Part shown: piece by piece, positions 1-7,481 of the stretch
How positions within the stretch are numbered: position 1 is the stretch's first letter
Layout of the letters: each line of letters starts with the position of its first letter
NCBI GenBank assembly: GCA_947489325.1
Contig: CANLDA010000011.1
Coordinates: 1 to 64,000, forward strand
Direction: 5' to 3'
Length of the DNA: 64,000 bases
From: an uncultured Paracoccaceae bacterium
GTDB taxonomy: Bacteria; Pseudomonadota; Alphaproteobacteria; Rhodobacterales; Rhodobacteraceae
Translations under genes and position numbers: made by a program
Notes under the pieces: model-generated
What the model was told of the DNA's origin: nothing
What the model saw: only the letters and a program-made list of their open reading frames with translations
Databases searched by the model: none

Positions 1-329
1 CATTCCCCCAGATCATTGAGAACCGTGAATCATGACAGCAATTCCACATCAAGCTGATTAATGGGTCCTGACCCTAGTCAACAAGCGTGAGAATGACATC
101 AAATGTCGTGAATTTCCATAGAGGAACTACCTGTTTTCACGTAATAATTCACCCCACGTCTGTCGTTTGGCACTTTTTGTCTGATGCCCAACTGAGAGAC
201 AGGAATAGGCTTATGTCCGTTTGGATTGCTTGCAGTCGTTTGCCTCTTTTACGCGAGCGGCGGCTTTGTCCGGCCTTAGGCGTTCAACAGCGACTAGAGA
301 AGACGTTCAACGATTGGTATTAGTCGAGA
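1..329. other. Left-edge region without a recognisable gene
   Basis: No convincing gene is seen here. A reading frame enters from the left edge and stops at 33-35 (plus strand), so the tail of an upstream gene is possible, but about ten codons cannot be identified. Two short open frames (87-323 and 221-418) have no signal peptide, family motif or clear ribosome binding site and look like chance. The stretch lies just upstream of the protease gene and probably carries its promoter, although no clear -35/-10 pair stands out. Confidence 0.4.
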
Positions 330-1193
330 ATGATTACATTCTCAGACACTGCGCTCACAATTTCAGAAACTCTGCAGACCAATGCCATAGTATGGGTCCA
401 TTCGTTGCCGGAAAGTGAAATGGGACCAACCCGGCGCATTTTGGAAGACCTGGAGAGTCTTGCCATCATGGATGGCTTTCCGGTCTTCGAATTCAGCGTT
501 GACCGAGGTGCCGACCTCCATCAGCTGTTCTCCGAGCTGACGGCACAAGCAAGACAGGGGCTGCATCCAATTCTTCATGTCGACGCTCACGGATCGCCCG
601 AAAACGGGTTGTTGCTTGCTCCGAGTGGTGAAAGCGTTGGGTGGCCCGAAGTCATTGAACTCCTTCGTGGTCTTAATGTCGCGACTGAAAACAATCTCAC
701 TTCCGTGTTTGCTCTGTGCTTCGGCCTTCATCTCTACAAAGAGGCGGCCCTGAAAAGGGCAGTTCCAGCCTACTTTTTTGCTGCGCCAGCTTCGAAAATC
801 AGCGTGGGTTTTCTGGAAGAACACACACTGGCCTTCTACCGGGAAGTAAATCGCACCCTGAATGTGACCACTGCCTTTGAAGAAACTCTGGGTCGGTACA
901 TGCAGTCGTTTCATTGCCAAGGCCTCTTTTTCCAAGCCTTGGTGCGATACATCCGCAGCCATTGCATGGGAAAACGCCGAAGTGACCGCAAAGAGCGATT
1001 GGTCACGGAAATCCTACAGCGAGATGGAATAACCACCCCAACCAATGCTGACCTCAAAGAAGCCCGAAGGCACATTAGAGAGGCCCTGGCGGCCGACCAA
1101 AGCCTTATCGATCACTTCGCTCCATCGTTCTTAGTTGGCCGCAACGCTGCCTTCAGTTTTGCGGATCTAAACAAAGTTTTGAGGCGGAAGTGA
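330..1193 (+). CDS. Caspase/CHAT-like cysteine protease, stand-alone
   Basis: A 287-residue soluble protein with no signal peptide or membrane segment. The first 190 residues fit the caspase/CHAT fold. A strand ends in His83-Val-Asp-Ala-His87-Gly, followed by a 'GLLLAPSGE' turn and a helix. A second strand then ends in Ala-Leu-Cys130-Phe-Gly. The spacing of about 43 residues between His87 and Cys130 is that of the His/Cys dyad in this clan. After Cys130 come a hydrophobic strand (PAYFFAAP) and a helix (FLEEHTLAFYREVN), as in CHAT domains. Residues 205-287 are a charged, probably helical extension that I do not recognise. No sensor or effector domain is fused to it. It sits beside a broken recombinase and a tRNA, so it is probably island cargo. 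Caspase-like proteases in such islands often act in phage defence or cell suicide, but no substrate is visible here. The fold call is by motif only. Confidence 0.6.
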   Translation: MITFSDTALTISETLQTNAIVWVHSLPESEMGPTRRILEDLESLAIMDGFPVFEFSVDRGADLHQLFSELTAQARQGLHPILHVDAHGSPENGLLLAPSGESVGWPEVIELLRGLNVATENNLTSVFALCFGLHLYKEAALKRAVPAYFFAAPASKISVGFLEEHTLAFYREVNRTLNVTTAFEETLGRYMQSFHCQGLFFQALVRYIRSHCMGKRRSDRKERLVTEILQRDGITTPTNADLKEARRHIREALAADQSLIDHFAPSFLVGRNAAFSFADLNKVLRRK

Positions 1194-1257
1194 CTTTAAA
1201 AAAAACCGAAAGGCGCACACGTCTGTTTTCCGAAGCTCGTTTCTAATTCGTCCCCTA

Positions 1258-1947
1258 CCATCGTGTGCTTTCGAGTATGCCTACTACCTCTGCCAGACAA
1301 AATCCTGTGACAGCTATGGTAAATCCATCTCGCGTGAAAAGCTGGAAGGCGACATTGGCGACATCATCAAGACACTGGAACCGACTCAGCCGCTCTTTGC
1401 CATGGCCAAGGATATGTTCCGCTTTGCATGGGATCAGCGACTCGCACAGGCTCAGGACGCAATCAGATCAGGACAACGCCGGATCAAAGACGTCGAAAAA
1501 CAGATCGAGGTCCTGCTGACCCGCATCATGGACACCACCAGCACCACCGTCGTCGGTGCCTATGAGCAGAAAATCAGCGATTTGGACCACGGCAAAGCCA
1601 TTCTGGCCGATCAGCTTGCAAATCAGGCCGAGCCAAAAGGCAGTTACGAAGAAAAACTAGAACCGGTCCTCACCTTCCTCGCAAACCCTTGGAAACTATG
1701 GGAAACAGGCCATGCTGCCCCGCGTAGAACAGTGCTCAAACTGGCCTTCGCAGACCGCATTCAATACCACCGAAATGAGGGTGCTAGAACCGCCGAAATA
1801 TCGTTTCTGTTCAAAGTGTTAGGAGGTATTGCAGACAGTGATGTCTGTTTTGGTGCCCAGAAGAGGACTCGAACCTCCACGTCCTTGCGGACACTAGCAC
1901 CTGAAGCTAGCGCGTCTACCATTCCGCCATCTGGGCACGGTTGGTGA
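1258..1947 (+). pseudogene. Serine recombinase, C-terminal remnant (5'-truncated)
   Basis: The frame is open from about 1195 to 1947. From about 1261 it matches the C-terminal third of large serine recombinases: the end of the zinc-ribbon (YYLCQTKSCDSYGKSI), then a long coiled coil rich in Lys, Glu and Gln (about 1400-1640), then the family motif 'FLANPWKLWE' and 'RRTVLKLAFADRI'. The resolvase catalytic domain with its serine and the first zinc-ribbon cysteines are missing, and upstream codons do not resemble the family, so this is a remnant. The last 30 codons read through the antisense of tRNA-Leu, which is also typical of integrated relatives that abut tRNA genes. An ATG at 1402 could still yield a 181-residue fragment, but it could not catalyse recombination. 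Confidence 0.8.
1851..1936 (-). tRNA. tRNA-Leu (anticodon CAG)
   Basis: Read on the minus strand, this begins GCCCAGA and ends TCTGGGC-A-CCA, forming a 7-bp acceptor stem with an encoded CCA. The anticodon stem CTAGC/GCTAG encloses loop TTCAGGT, giving anticodon CAG. A variable arm (TGTCCGCAAGGACG) makes it a class II tRNA, and the T arm holds GTTCGAGTC. Its 3' end touches the serine recombinase remnant on the left, so this tRNA was probably the integration site of the element at 1-1850. Confidence 0.95.
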
Positions 1948-2159
1948 GGCAGGCATCTAGACCTGTGACATTGCAGTGTCAACGCAGTTTTCATGGTTTT
2001 GAGAAAAATATTGCGTGCGCGAAGTATTTGAGGGGACTCGTTTTCTTTCGTCCGCTTGAGAGAATGCTGAATCTGTCGCAGTTGCGCCATTGGTGCTTGT
2101 TTGCGGGGCTGAGGAGCGATAGTTATCCATAGGATTTACAGATAGTGGGGACCGACGAA

Positions 2160-3140
2160 ATGTCGAAACTTGTCACAATCTATGGCGGTTCAGGGTTTGT
2201 TGGGCGTTATATTGCCCGCCGTATGGCCAAAGAAGGCTGGCGCGTACGTGTTGCGGTGCGTCGCCCGAATGAGGCCATGCATGTTAAGACCTATGGCAGC
2301 GTTGGTCAGGTCGAGCCGGTTTTGTGCAACATTCGTGATGATGCCTCGGTGCGTTCTGTCATGCAGGGTGCGGATGCGGTGGTGAACTGTGTTGGCGTCA
2401 TGAATGAATTTGGCAAAAACACTTTTGATGCGGTGCAGCACGAAGGTGCGCAACGGATTGCGCGGATTGCTGCGGCTGAAGGCGTGGCGCGCATGGTACA
2501 TCTGTCGGCGATTGGTGCTGATGCGGAGAGCGACTGTAACTACGCAAGATCCAAGGCACTGGGCGAAGCTGGCGTTTTGCAACATATGGCAGATGCGTTG
2601 ATCCTGCGCCCATCGGTGATCTTTGGGTCCGAGGATACATTCTTTAACCGCTTTGCGGGAATGACCAAGTTTGGTCCGATCCTGCCTGTTGCCGGTGCAG
2701 GAACATTGTTTCAGCCGGTTTATGTGGATGATGTTGCCCGCGCCGCCGTGAAAGGCGTGTTGGGCGAAGCATCTGGCACGTATGAGCTGGGCGGTCCTGA
2801 CGTTGCAAGCCTGCGTGAATTGCTGGAACAGATGTTGAATGTCATCCATCGTCGCCGTTTGATTTTGAACTTGCCATATTTTGCCGCTGGCTTGGTCGCG
2901 TTCGGCTTTGACATGATGCAGAAGATCACTCTGGGTCTGATTTCCAATGGGATTGTTACCCGCGATCAGTTGCGTGCGTTGCGCAATGACAGTGTTGTGG
3001 CTGATGATGCACAAGGCTTGGCTGCGCTGGGTATCAAACCCACTGCAATGGCAGCAGTGTTGCCGGATTATCTGTGGCGATTCCGCCCATCCGGCCAATA
3101 CGATGCGATCAAGGATTCGGCCCGCAATCTACGCGCCTGA
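2160..3140 (+). CDS. NDUFA9-like NAD(P)-binding protein (atypical SDR)
   Basis: A protein of about 326 residues starting at ATG 2160, with GGGG just upstream. A GTG at 2145 is a weaker alternative. The N-terminal Rossmann motif [19 protein letters not shown] binds NAD(P), and 'VNCVGVM' and '[10 protein letters not shown]' follow the extended SDR pattern. The usual catalytic YxxxK appears as Y-ARSK ([10 protein letters not shown]). This is the family of the mitochondrial complex I accessory subunit NDUFA9, which in alphaproteobacteria is a stand-alone gene. It may stabilise complex I or bind quinone or NADPH; its bacterial role is not settled. It is followed by a rho-independent terminator, so it seems to be a single-gene unit. 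Confidence 0.85.
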   Translation: MSKLVTIYGGSGFVGRYIARRMAKEGWRVRVAVRRPNEAMHVKTYGSVGQVEPVLCNIRDDASVRSVMQGADAVVNCVGVMNEFGKNTFDAVQHEGAQRIARIAAAEGVARMVHLSAIGADAESDCNYARSKALGEAGVLQHMADALILRPSVIFGSEDTFFNRFAGMTKFGPILPVAGAGTLFQPVYVDDVARAAVKGVLGEASGTYELGGPDVASLRELLEQMLNVIHRRRLILNLPYFAAGLVAFGFDMMQKITLGLISNGIVTRDQLRALRNDSVVADDAQGLAALGIKPTAMAAVLPDYLWRFRPSGQYDAIKDSARNLRA

Positions 3141-3165
3141 TTTTCAGTTTGCAGATGAGATTATG

Positions 3166-3192
3166 AAAGGTGGGCCGTGGCCCGCCTTTTTT
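3166..3192 (+). terminator. Rho-independent terminator of the NDUFA9-like gene
   Basis: Inverted repeat AGGTGGGCC / GGCCCGCCT with a loop of about three bases, followed by a run of six or more T residues. It lies 25 bases after the stop codon at 3140. Confidence 0.85.
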
Positions 3193-3270
3193 GTTTGAGG
3201 TGGCGCGACGGAAATGTCGCCCCCCTTCGTTTCATAAAGACTTAAGCGATTTTCAAAAGGACCGCGTCTC

Positions 3271-3549
3271 ATGAAACTGACCAAAACCATTCTTGTTGTT
3301 ATGGTACTTGCAGTGGCCACCACTTCGGCGTCTACGGTATTTGCCGCGCCTCATTTGGATCGTATCGAAGATCGGGTGGATCGCCGAGAGAGCCGCCGGG
3401 ACGAAGCGGTTGATCATGGCCCTCTTGATGTGATCGAAGATGTGCTGGATCGCCGTGAGGATCGCAGAGACCGTAGGAACAACTATGGTCATGGTCATCA
3501 TGCTCATCGCGGACACAAAGGCCCAGTGATCATCGTTCATTCAAGGTGA
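3271..3549 (+). CDS. Small secreted, charge-rich protein of unknown function
   Basis: 92 residues, with AAAGGA 10 bases before the ATG. A Sec signal peptide is clear: MKLTK, a hydrophobic core, then an A-x-A cleavage site near residue 26 (FAA|PHLD). The mature part has two similar Arg/Asp/Glu-rich units (DRIEDRVDRRESRRDEA and DVIEDVLDRREDRRDRR), so it looks like an internal duplication. The tail is rich in His and Gly (GHGHHAHRGH). I recognise no family. Metal or nucleic-acid binding outside the cytoplasm would fit the composition but is a guess. Two other small exported basic or His-rich proteins occur in this window (42318-42638 and 55718-56206). Confidence 0.6.
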   Translation: MKLTKTILVVMVLAVATTSASTVFAAPHLDRIEDRVDRRESRRDEAVDHGPLDVIEDVLDRREDRRDRRNNYGHGHHAHRGHKGPVIIVHSR

Positions 3550-3752
3550 TCTTGATCTAGGCACCGTGTGTTCCTATTTGAAGTTCGGTTAGTGCAGCCA
3601 CACTCCGAGGAAGATCGGCTGAAGTGGCCACTTCGGAGCATATGTGTTTGGTGATTTATCAAAATTTGACGAGCGGGCGGATAAACCTGTCTCAACATCT
3701 GCTTTAATTCAGGCTATGGTAGTTTCAAACAAAAAGCCGGGCAGAGTAAGAC

Positions 3753-5924
3753 ATGAGTAATTCAGGCCGTAAAAAGCCGCCGTTGGTTGCAGAGAATCGA
3801 TATGGCAAACGCTCGGCCGCAAAGCCGAAGCCAAAATCTGCACCCAAGGCGAAACCAAAAGCAAAACCTAAAAAGAAACGCGCAGCAGTGGCGCGTAAAC
3901 CTGCTGTGAAGCGCGGGTTTTTAGGACGAATTATCTTTGGTTTGTTTGGCTGGTTGTGGCGCATTTTCTGGGGGTTCACTTGGCGCGTTGGGCTGGTGGC
4001 CTGTCTCGCGCTGGCGGCGATGATTGGATATGTCTCGACGACGTTGCCGGATGTGAGCGAGCTGTTAGATGGGCGTGCACGCGGTTCCGTTACGTTGATG
4101 GATCGCGAGGGCGATGTTTTTGCCTGGCGCGGGGATCAATTTGGCGGGGTCGTGACTGCAGGAACAGTATCGCCGCATCTGAAAAACGCCGTTGTCGCGA
4201 CAGAGGACAAGCGGTTTTATCGACATTTCGGTATATCCCCACGTGGTGTCGCATCGGCTGTGCGCATCAATCTAAGTGAGGGTCGCGGCCCGTTGTCAGG
4301 TCATGGGGGGTCAACGCTTACTCAGCAGACTGCGAAACTGATGTGTCTGGGAGTGGAGTTTGACCCAGCGGAATGGGAAAGCGAAGCGGCCTATGTATCG
4401 GATTGCCGACGCTCCTCTTTGGTGCGCAAGGCCAAAGAGGCGATTTTCGCCATGGCGATGGAGGTCAAATATACCAAGGATGAAATCCTCTCCATCTATC
4501 TGAACCGCGCCTACATGGGGGGCGGTGCCTATGGTGCCGAAGGTGCTTCGCAACGCTATTTCGGCAAACACGCGGCACAGCTGTCGCCTGCGGAAAGTGC
4601 CATGTTGGCGGGGCTTTTGACAGCACCTTCCACATTGGCACCCACCTCGAACCTCAAGCGGTCTCAGGATCGTGCAGCGACAGTTTTGCGTCTGATGGGA
4701 GAGCAAGATTATCTGAGTTTGGAAGAAGTCGCTGACTGGCAGCAAAACCCTGCCACGCTGGCAGCCTCTGCGCAGACCAAGACGGGTGGATATTATGCGG
4801 ATTGGGTGATGGCCTCTGGGCCTGAATTTTTCACCCGCAACACCACTGAAGATGTATTTTTGAAAACCACGCTGGATCAACGTATCCAGAAGGCGACTGA
4901 AGAGGGCATGACGTGGGTTTTTGAGAACAAAGTACGCAAAGGGTCCAAGGCGCAGGCCGCAGTTGTGGTGATGTCTGCAGATGGGGCCGTGCGTGCCATG
5001 CTTGGTGGGCGCGATACCAATGCATCGGGTGCTTTTAACCGGGCAGTTCAAGCTAATCGTCAAACTGGATCATCGTTCAAGCCGTTTGTTTATGCCACAG
5101 CGTTGGAGCTGGGGTATCATTACGATGATCTGGTTGAGGATGAACCCTTTTGCATGAATATTCCGGGATCGGGTCAATGGTGTCCGCGCAACTATACCGG
5201 CAAACATTACGGCACGGTCACGCTAACGCGTGCGTTACGTGATTCCCTCAATGTACCTGCGGTGAAAATATCCGAAGGTGTTGGTCGTGAGAATGTGCGC
5301 AAGGTTGCAAATGATTTTGGCATTCAAAGCGATCTGGCAGAAGGGCCTGCGTTGGCTCTTGGTGCGTCTGAAAGCACTCTTCTTGAGATGGTTGGCGCCT
5401 ATGCCGGTATTTTGAACGGCGGTTCTGCTGTGACGCCATATGGGTTGATTGAGTTGCGCCTGAAAGGCGAGGATGAGCCATTGATGGGAACAAGTGGTGG
5501 TATTCGTGAACGCGTCATCAGCGAAGGCGCTGCGCGCGAGCTGATTTACATGATGCAGCAAGTCGTAAATGGTGGATCGGGCCAACGCGCGAAGATTCCA
5601 GGTTGGCAAGTCGCAGGCAAAACGGGCACCACACAGGCGGCACGTGATGCATGGTTTATCGGGTTTACGGCGGATTATGTCACTGGTGTTTGGATGGGGT
5701 ATGATGACAATACCCCATTGTCAGGTGTGACCGGCGGGGGGTTGCCTGCTGAGATTTGGCATGAAGTCATGGTTCGGGTGACAGAGGATCTTGAGCCACG
5801 TCCGCTGCCTGCGTTCGTACCTCAGCCCAAAGCGCCAGAGCCCAAGCAACAACCCACGAGACCCAGAAGGCAGCAACGTGACAATCTTTTGGACCAACTG
5901 TTGCGGGGATTGTTGGGGGGATAA
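3753..5924 (+). CDS. Penicillin-binding protein 1A family (transglycosylase/transpeptidase)
   Basis: 723 residues. A cytoplasmic Lys/Ala/Pro-rich tail (about residues 20-55) precedes one membrane segment near 75-97. The GT51 glycosyltransferase domain follows, with VVATEDKRFYRHFGI (catalytic Glu) and GGSTLTQQTAKL near residue 186. The transpeptidase domain has the serine motif SSFK near 440, the SLN motif near 497 and the KTGTTQ motif near 623. All catalytic motifs are intact, so the enzyme should polymerise and cross-link peptidoglycan in the periplasm. The C-terminus is a short Pro/Gln-rich tail. It lacks the OB-like insert expected of full-length E. coli PBP1A and is nearer the compact PBP1A-family proteins of alphaproteobacteria. 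It appears to be transcribed alone and converges on mlaC. Confidence 0.92.
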   Translation: MSNSGRKKPPLVAENRYGKRSAAKPKPKSAPKAKPKAKPKKKRAAVARKPAVKRGFLGRIIFGLFGWLWRIFWGFTWRVGLVACLALAAMIGYVSTTLPDVSELLDGRARGSVTLMDREGDVFAWRGDQFGGVVTAGTVSPHLKNAVVATEDKRFYRHFGISPRGVASAVRINLSEGRGPLSGHGGSTLTQQTAKLMCLGVEFDPAEWESEAAYVSDCRRSSLVRKAKEAIFAMAMEVKYTKDEILSIYLNRAYMGGGAYGAEGASQRYFGKHAAQLSPAESAMLAGLLTAPSTLAPTSNLKRSQDRAATVLRLMGEQDYLSLEEVADWQQNPATLAASAQTKTGGYYADWVMASGPEFFTRNTTEDVFLKTTLDQRIQKATEEGMTWVFENKVRKGSKAQAAVVVMSADGAVRAMLGGRDTNASGAFNRAVQANRQTGSSFKPFVYATALELGYHYDDLVEDEPFCMNIPGSGQWCPRNYTGKHYGTVTLTRALRDSLNVPAVKISEGVGRENVRKVANDFGIQSDLAEGPALALGASESTLLEMVGAYAGILNGGSAVTPYGLIELRLKGEDEPLMGTSGGIRERVISEGAARELIYMMQQVVNGGSGQRAKIPGWQVAGKTGTTQAARDAWFIGFTADYVTGVWMGYDDNTPLSGVTGGGLPAEIWHEVMVRVTEDLEPRPLPAFVPQPKAPEPKQQPTRPRRQQRDNLLDQLLRGLLGG

Positions 5925-5938
5925 TGCCCCCCTAACGT

Positions 5939-5962
5939 AAAAGGCGCTTAACCCGCCTTTTT
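5939..5962. terminator. Bidirectional terminator between the PBP gene and mlaC
   Basis: Stem AAAGGCG / CGCCTTT with a seven-base loop, with A residues on one side and T residues on the other, so it can work for both convergent genes. It overlaps the stop codon of mlaC. Confidence 0.55.
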
Positions 5963-6556
5963 CAGATCTTGCAGAAACAGATCAAATTTGCCTTTGCGGC
6001 GATCCAGCATTGCACCGATTTCGCTTTTCTCGCTCAGACGCAGGCTGATGCCTTCGATGATCATATCAAAGAACTTATTCTTGCCTGACCGGTCGGATAC
6101 CAGAAAATTCACCTCAAACGGGCTTTCGCCACGCAGATAGGCGATGCTGCGTACTTCGTGAAAGCTTTTGACCTTACGCGCCTCTTGTACTTCGATACGG
6201 CCACCAACAAATTCATTGAACCGTTTTCCGTATTTGCGCGAGATATATCCCTGAAACGCCTGCGTATAGGCCGCAAGTTGTGACTTGCTCAGGCTGCGTG
6301 CATCCGCACCAAGAGCAGAACGTGCAATGATGGGAACATCCCCGTATTTCACGAAAATACGTTCAAATTCGCTGATCATCGCGCCAACTGGTCGCCCCGA
6401 GGCGATCACTTTATTGATGTCTTTCACAACGCGATCAACAAGTCGTTTCGCCTGTGCGTCAGTCAGTGCCAAAGCAGAGCTGGGCACCAATGCAACCGCA
6501 CCAGCCGTAACACCGTTGGCAATAAAAGAGCGACGGGTCAGATCAGAAGTCATCAT
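5948..6556 (-). CDS. mlaC: MlaC/Ttg2D-family phospholipid-binding protein
   Basis: The likely start is one of two tandem ATGs at 6556/6553, overlapping the end of mlaA by about 14 bases, giving about 202 residues. A frame extending to 6598 exists but runs deep into mlaA. The N-terminus carries a twin-arginine motif (TRRSFIANG) followed by a hydrophobic stretch and A-x-A, suggesting Tat rather than Sec export, which is notable for an MlaC. The mature part has the family pattern (FERIFVKYGDVPIIAR, YTQAFQGYISRKYG, VNFLVSD). MlaC shuttles phospholipids across the periplasm between MlaA and the inner-membrane MlaFEDB complex. The MlaFEDB genes are not in this window. Confidence 0.88.
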   Translation of the reverse strand: MMTSDLTRRSFIANGVTAGAVALVPSSALALTDAQAKRLVDRVVKDINKVIASGRPVGAMISEFERIFVKYGDVPIIARSALGADARSLSKSQLAAYTQAFQGYISRKYGKRFNEFVGGRIEVQEARKVKSFHEVRSIAYLRGESPFEVNFLVSDRSGKNKFFDMIIEGISLRLSEKSEIGAMLDRRKGKFDLFLQDLKKAG

Positions 6557-7313
6557 ACGGGTCATCATAAGCCTCGGTATCTTCAACATTACCTCCACTT
6601 AGTTCGAAGCGGCGGTTTTGCAAGTAAAGCGTTTGTGCCTGAGTGTAACTGTCGGCGCTTTCGTAAAGGATCGAATCCACGGTGGACGTGTATTTGTGCC
6701 GATCGCCAACGCGTGCAGCGACATAGGCCCCTGTGGTGACAAACTTTTCAGGGTTGGGAAGCGCAAGGGACAACGGGTCCAGCAGAATATCAGCAGCGAG
6801 CCCGGCTGTATCACGCGTTGTTGATGGCCCAAAGAAAGGCAACTCGACATAGGCGCCTTCTTTGGCACCCCAAACATGCAGAGTTTCACCAAAGCCCGTA
6901 GGGTCATGAGGAATACCAAAATCGCTTGCAGGATCAAACAAACCCCCAAGCCCAAAAATAACGTTAAACACAAAGCGAACAGAGTTGTTGGTGGCACCGC
7001 CCAAGTCACCTTGCAAAATATTGTTGGCGACTTGCCCTGGCATACCCAGGTTCTTAGAAAAATGACCCACGCTGTCTTGCATGTCCGGCGTCAGAACATT
7101 TCCATAAATTTTGGACGCAGGTTTTACCAATCCACGATCAAGGCCACGGTTGAATTCGTGTACTTTCCGGTTACGTTCTTCGTAGGGATCATCGATACCT
7201 GTACGAGAAACATCCGCAGATTCGGATGCGCAGGCCGACAAAGCCGCCAAGGCAATGACGCAGATGATAGGTCGAAGCCCTGAGCGAATTTTGTTTTGGT
7301 TGAATTTTGACAA
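6543..7313 (-). CDS. mlaA: MlaA/VacJ-family outer-membrane lipoprotein
   Basis: 256 residues. The only start that keeps the whole signal peptide is TTG at 7313. The lipobox LSAC lies near residues 25-28, so the mature protein should be lipidated. Core VacJ features follow: DPYEERNRKVHEFNRGLD, then QVANNILQGD, FVFNVIFGLGGLFD and GETLHVWG. MlaA sits in the outer membrane and extracts mislocalised phospholipids from the outer leaflet, passing them to MlaC, whose gene follows with an overlap. The C-terminus is acidic and Tyr/Asp-rich (TEAYDDPYDDF). Confidence 0.92.
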   Translation of the reverse strand: MSKFNQNKIRSGLRPIICVIALAALSACASESADVSRTGIDDPYEERNRKVHEFNRGLDRGLVKPASKIYGNVLTPDMQDSVGHFSKNLGMPGQVANNILQGDLGGATNNSVRFVFNVIFGLGGLFDPASDFGIPHDPTGFGETLHVWGAKEGAYVELPFFGPSTTRDTAGLAADILLDPLSLALPNPEKFVTTGAYVAARVGDRHKYTSTVDSILYESADSYTQAQTLYLQNRRFELSGGNVEDTEAYDDPYDDF

Positions 7314-7481
7314 TGGATTTCTCGGATTTAACTACGTATCAATTCATTTAGTTCATTGAGGCAAAGAGCCAAGTGTGTCGGCGGTGTTTCGCCCGTTCTG
7401 TGGCCGTTCGGCGACAAATCCCGAATCTCCCTCATGCTGACACTGTACGCTATGTAAACCGAGAGAGACCAGAGTTTGAAA

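Noticed and set aside
87-418. Short frames near the left edge
   Set aside because: Overlap each other, no motif, no signal peptide, weak start context.
2190-3098. Long open frame opposite the NDUFA9-like gene
   Set aside because: It is the antisense shadow of a recognised gene; its composition (His, Arg, Cys, Gln) is typical of reversed GC-rich coding DNA.
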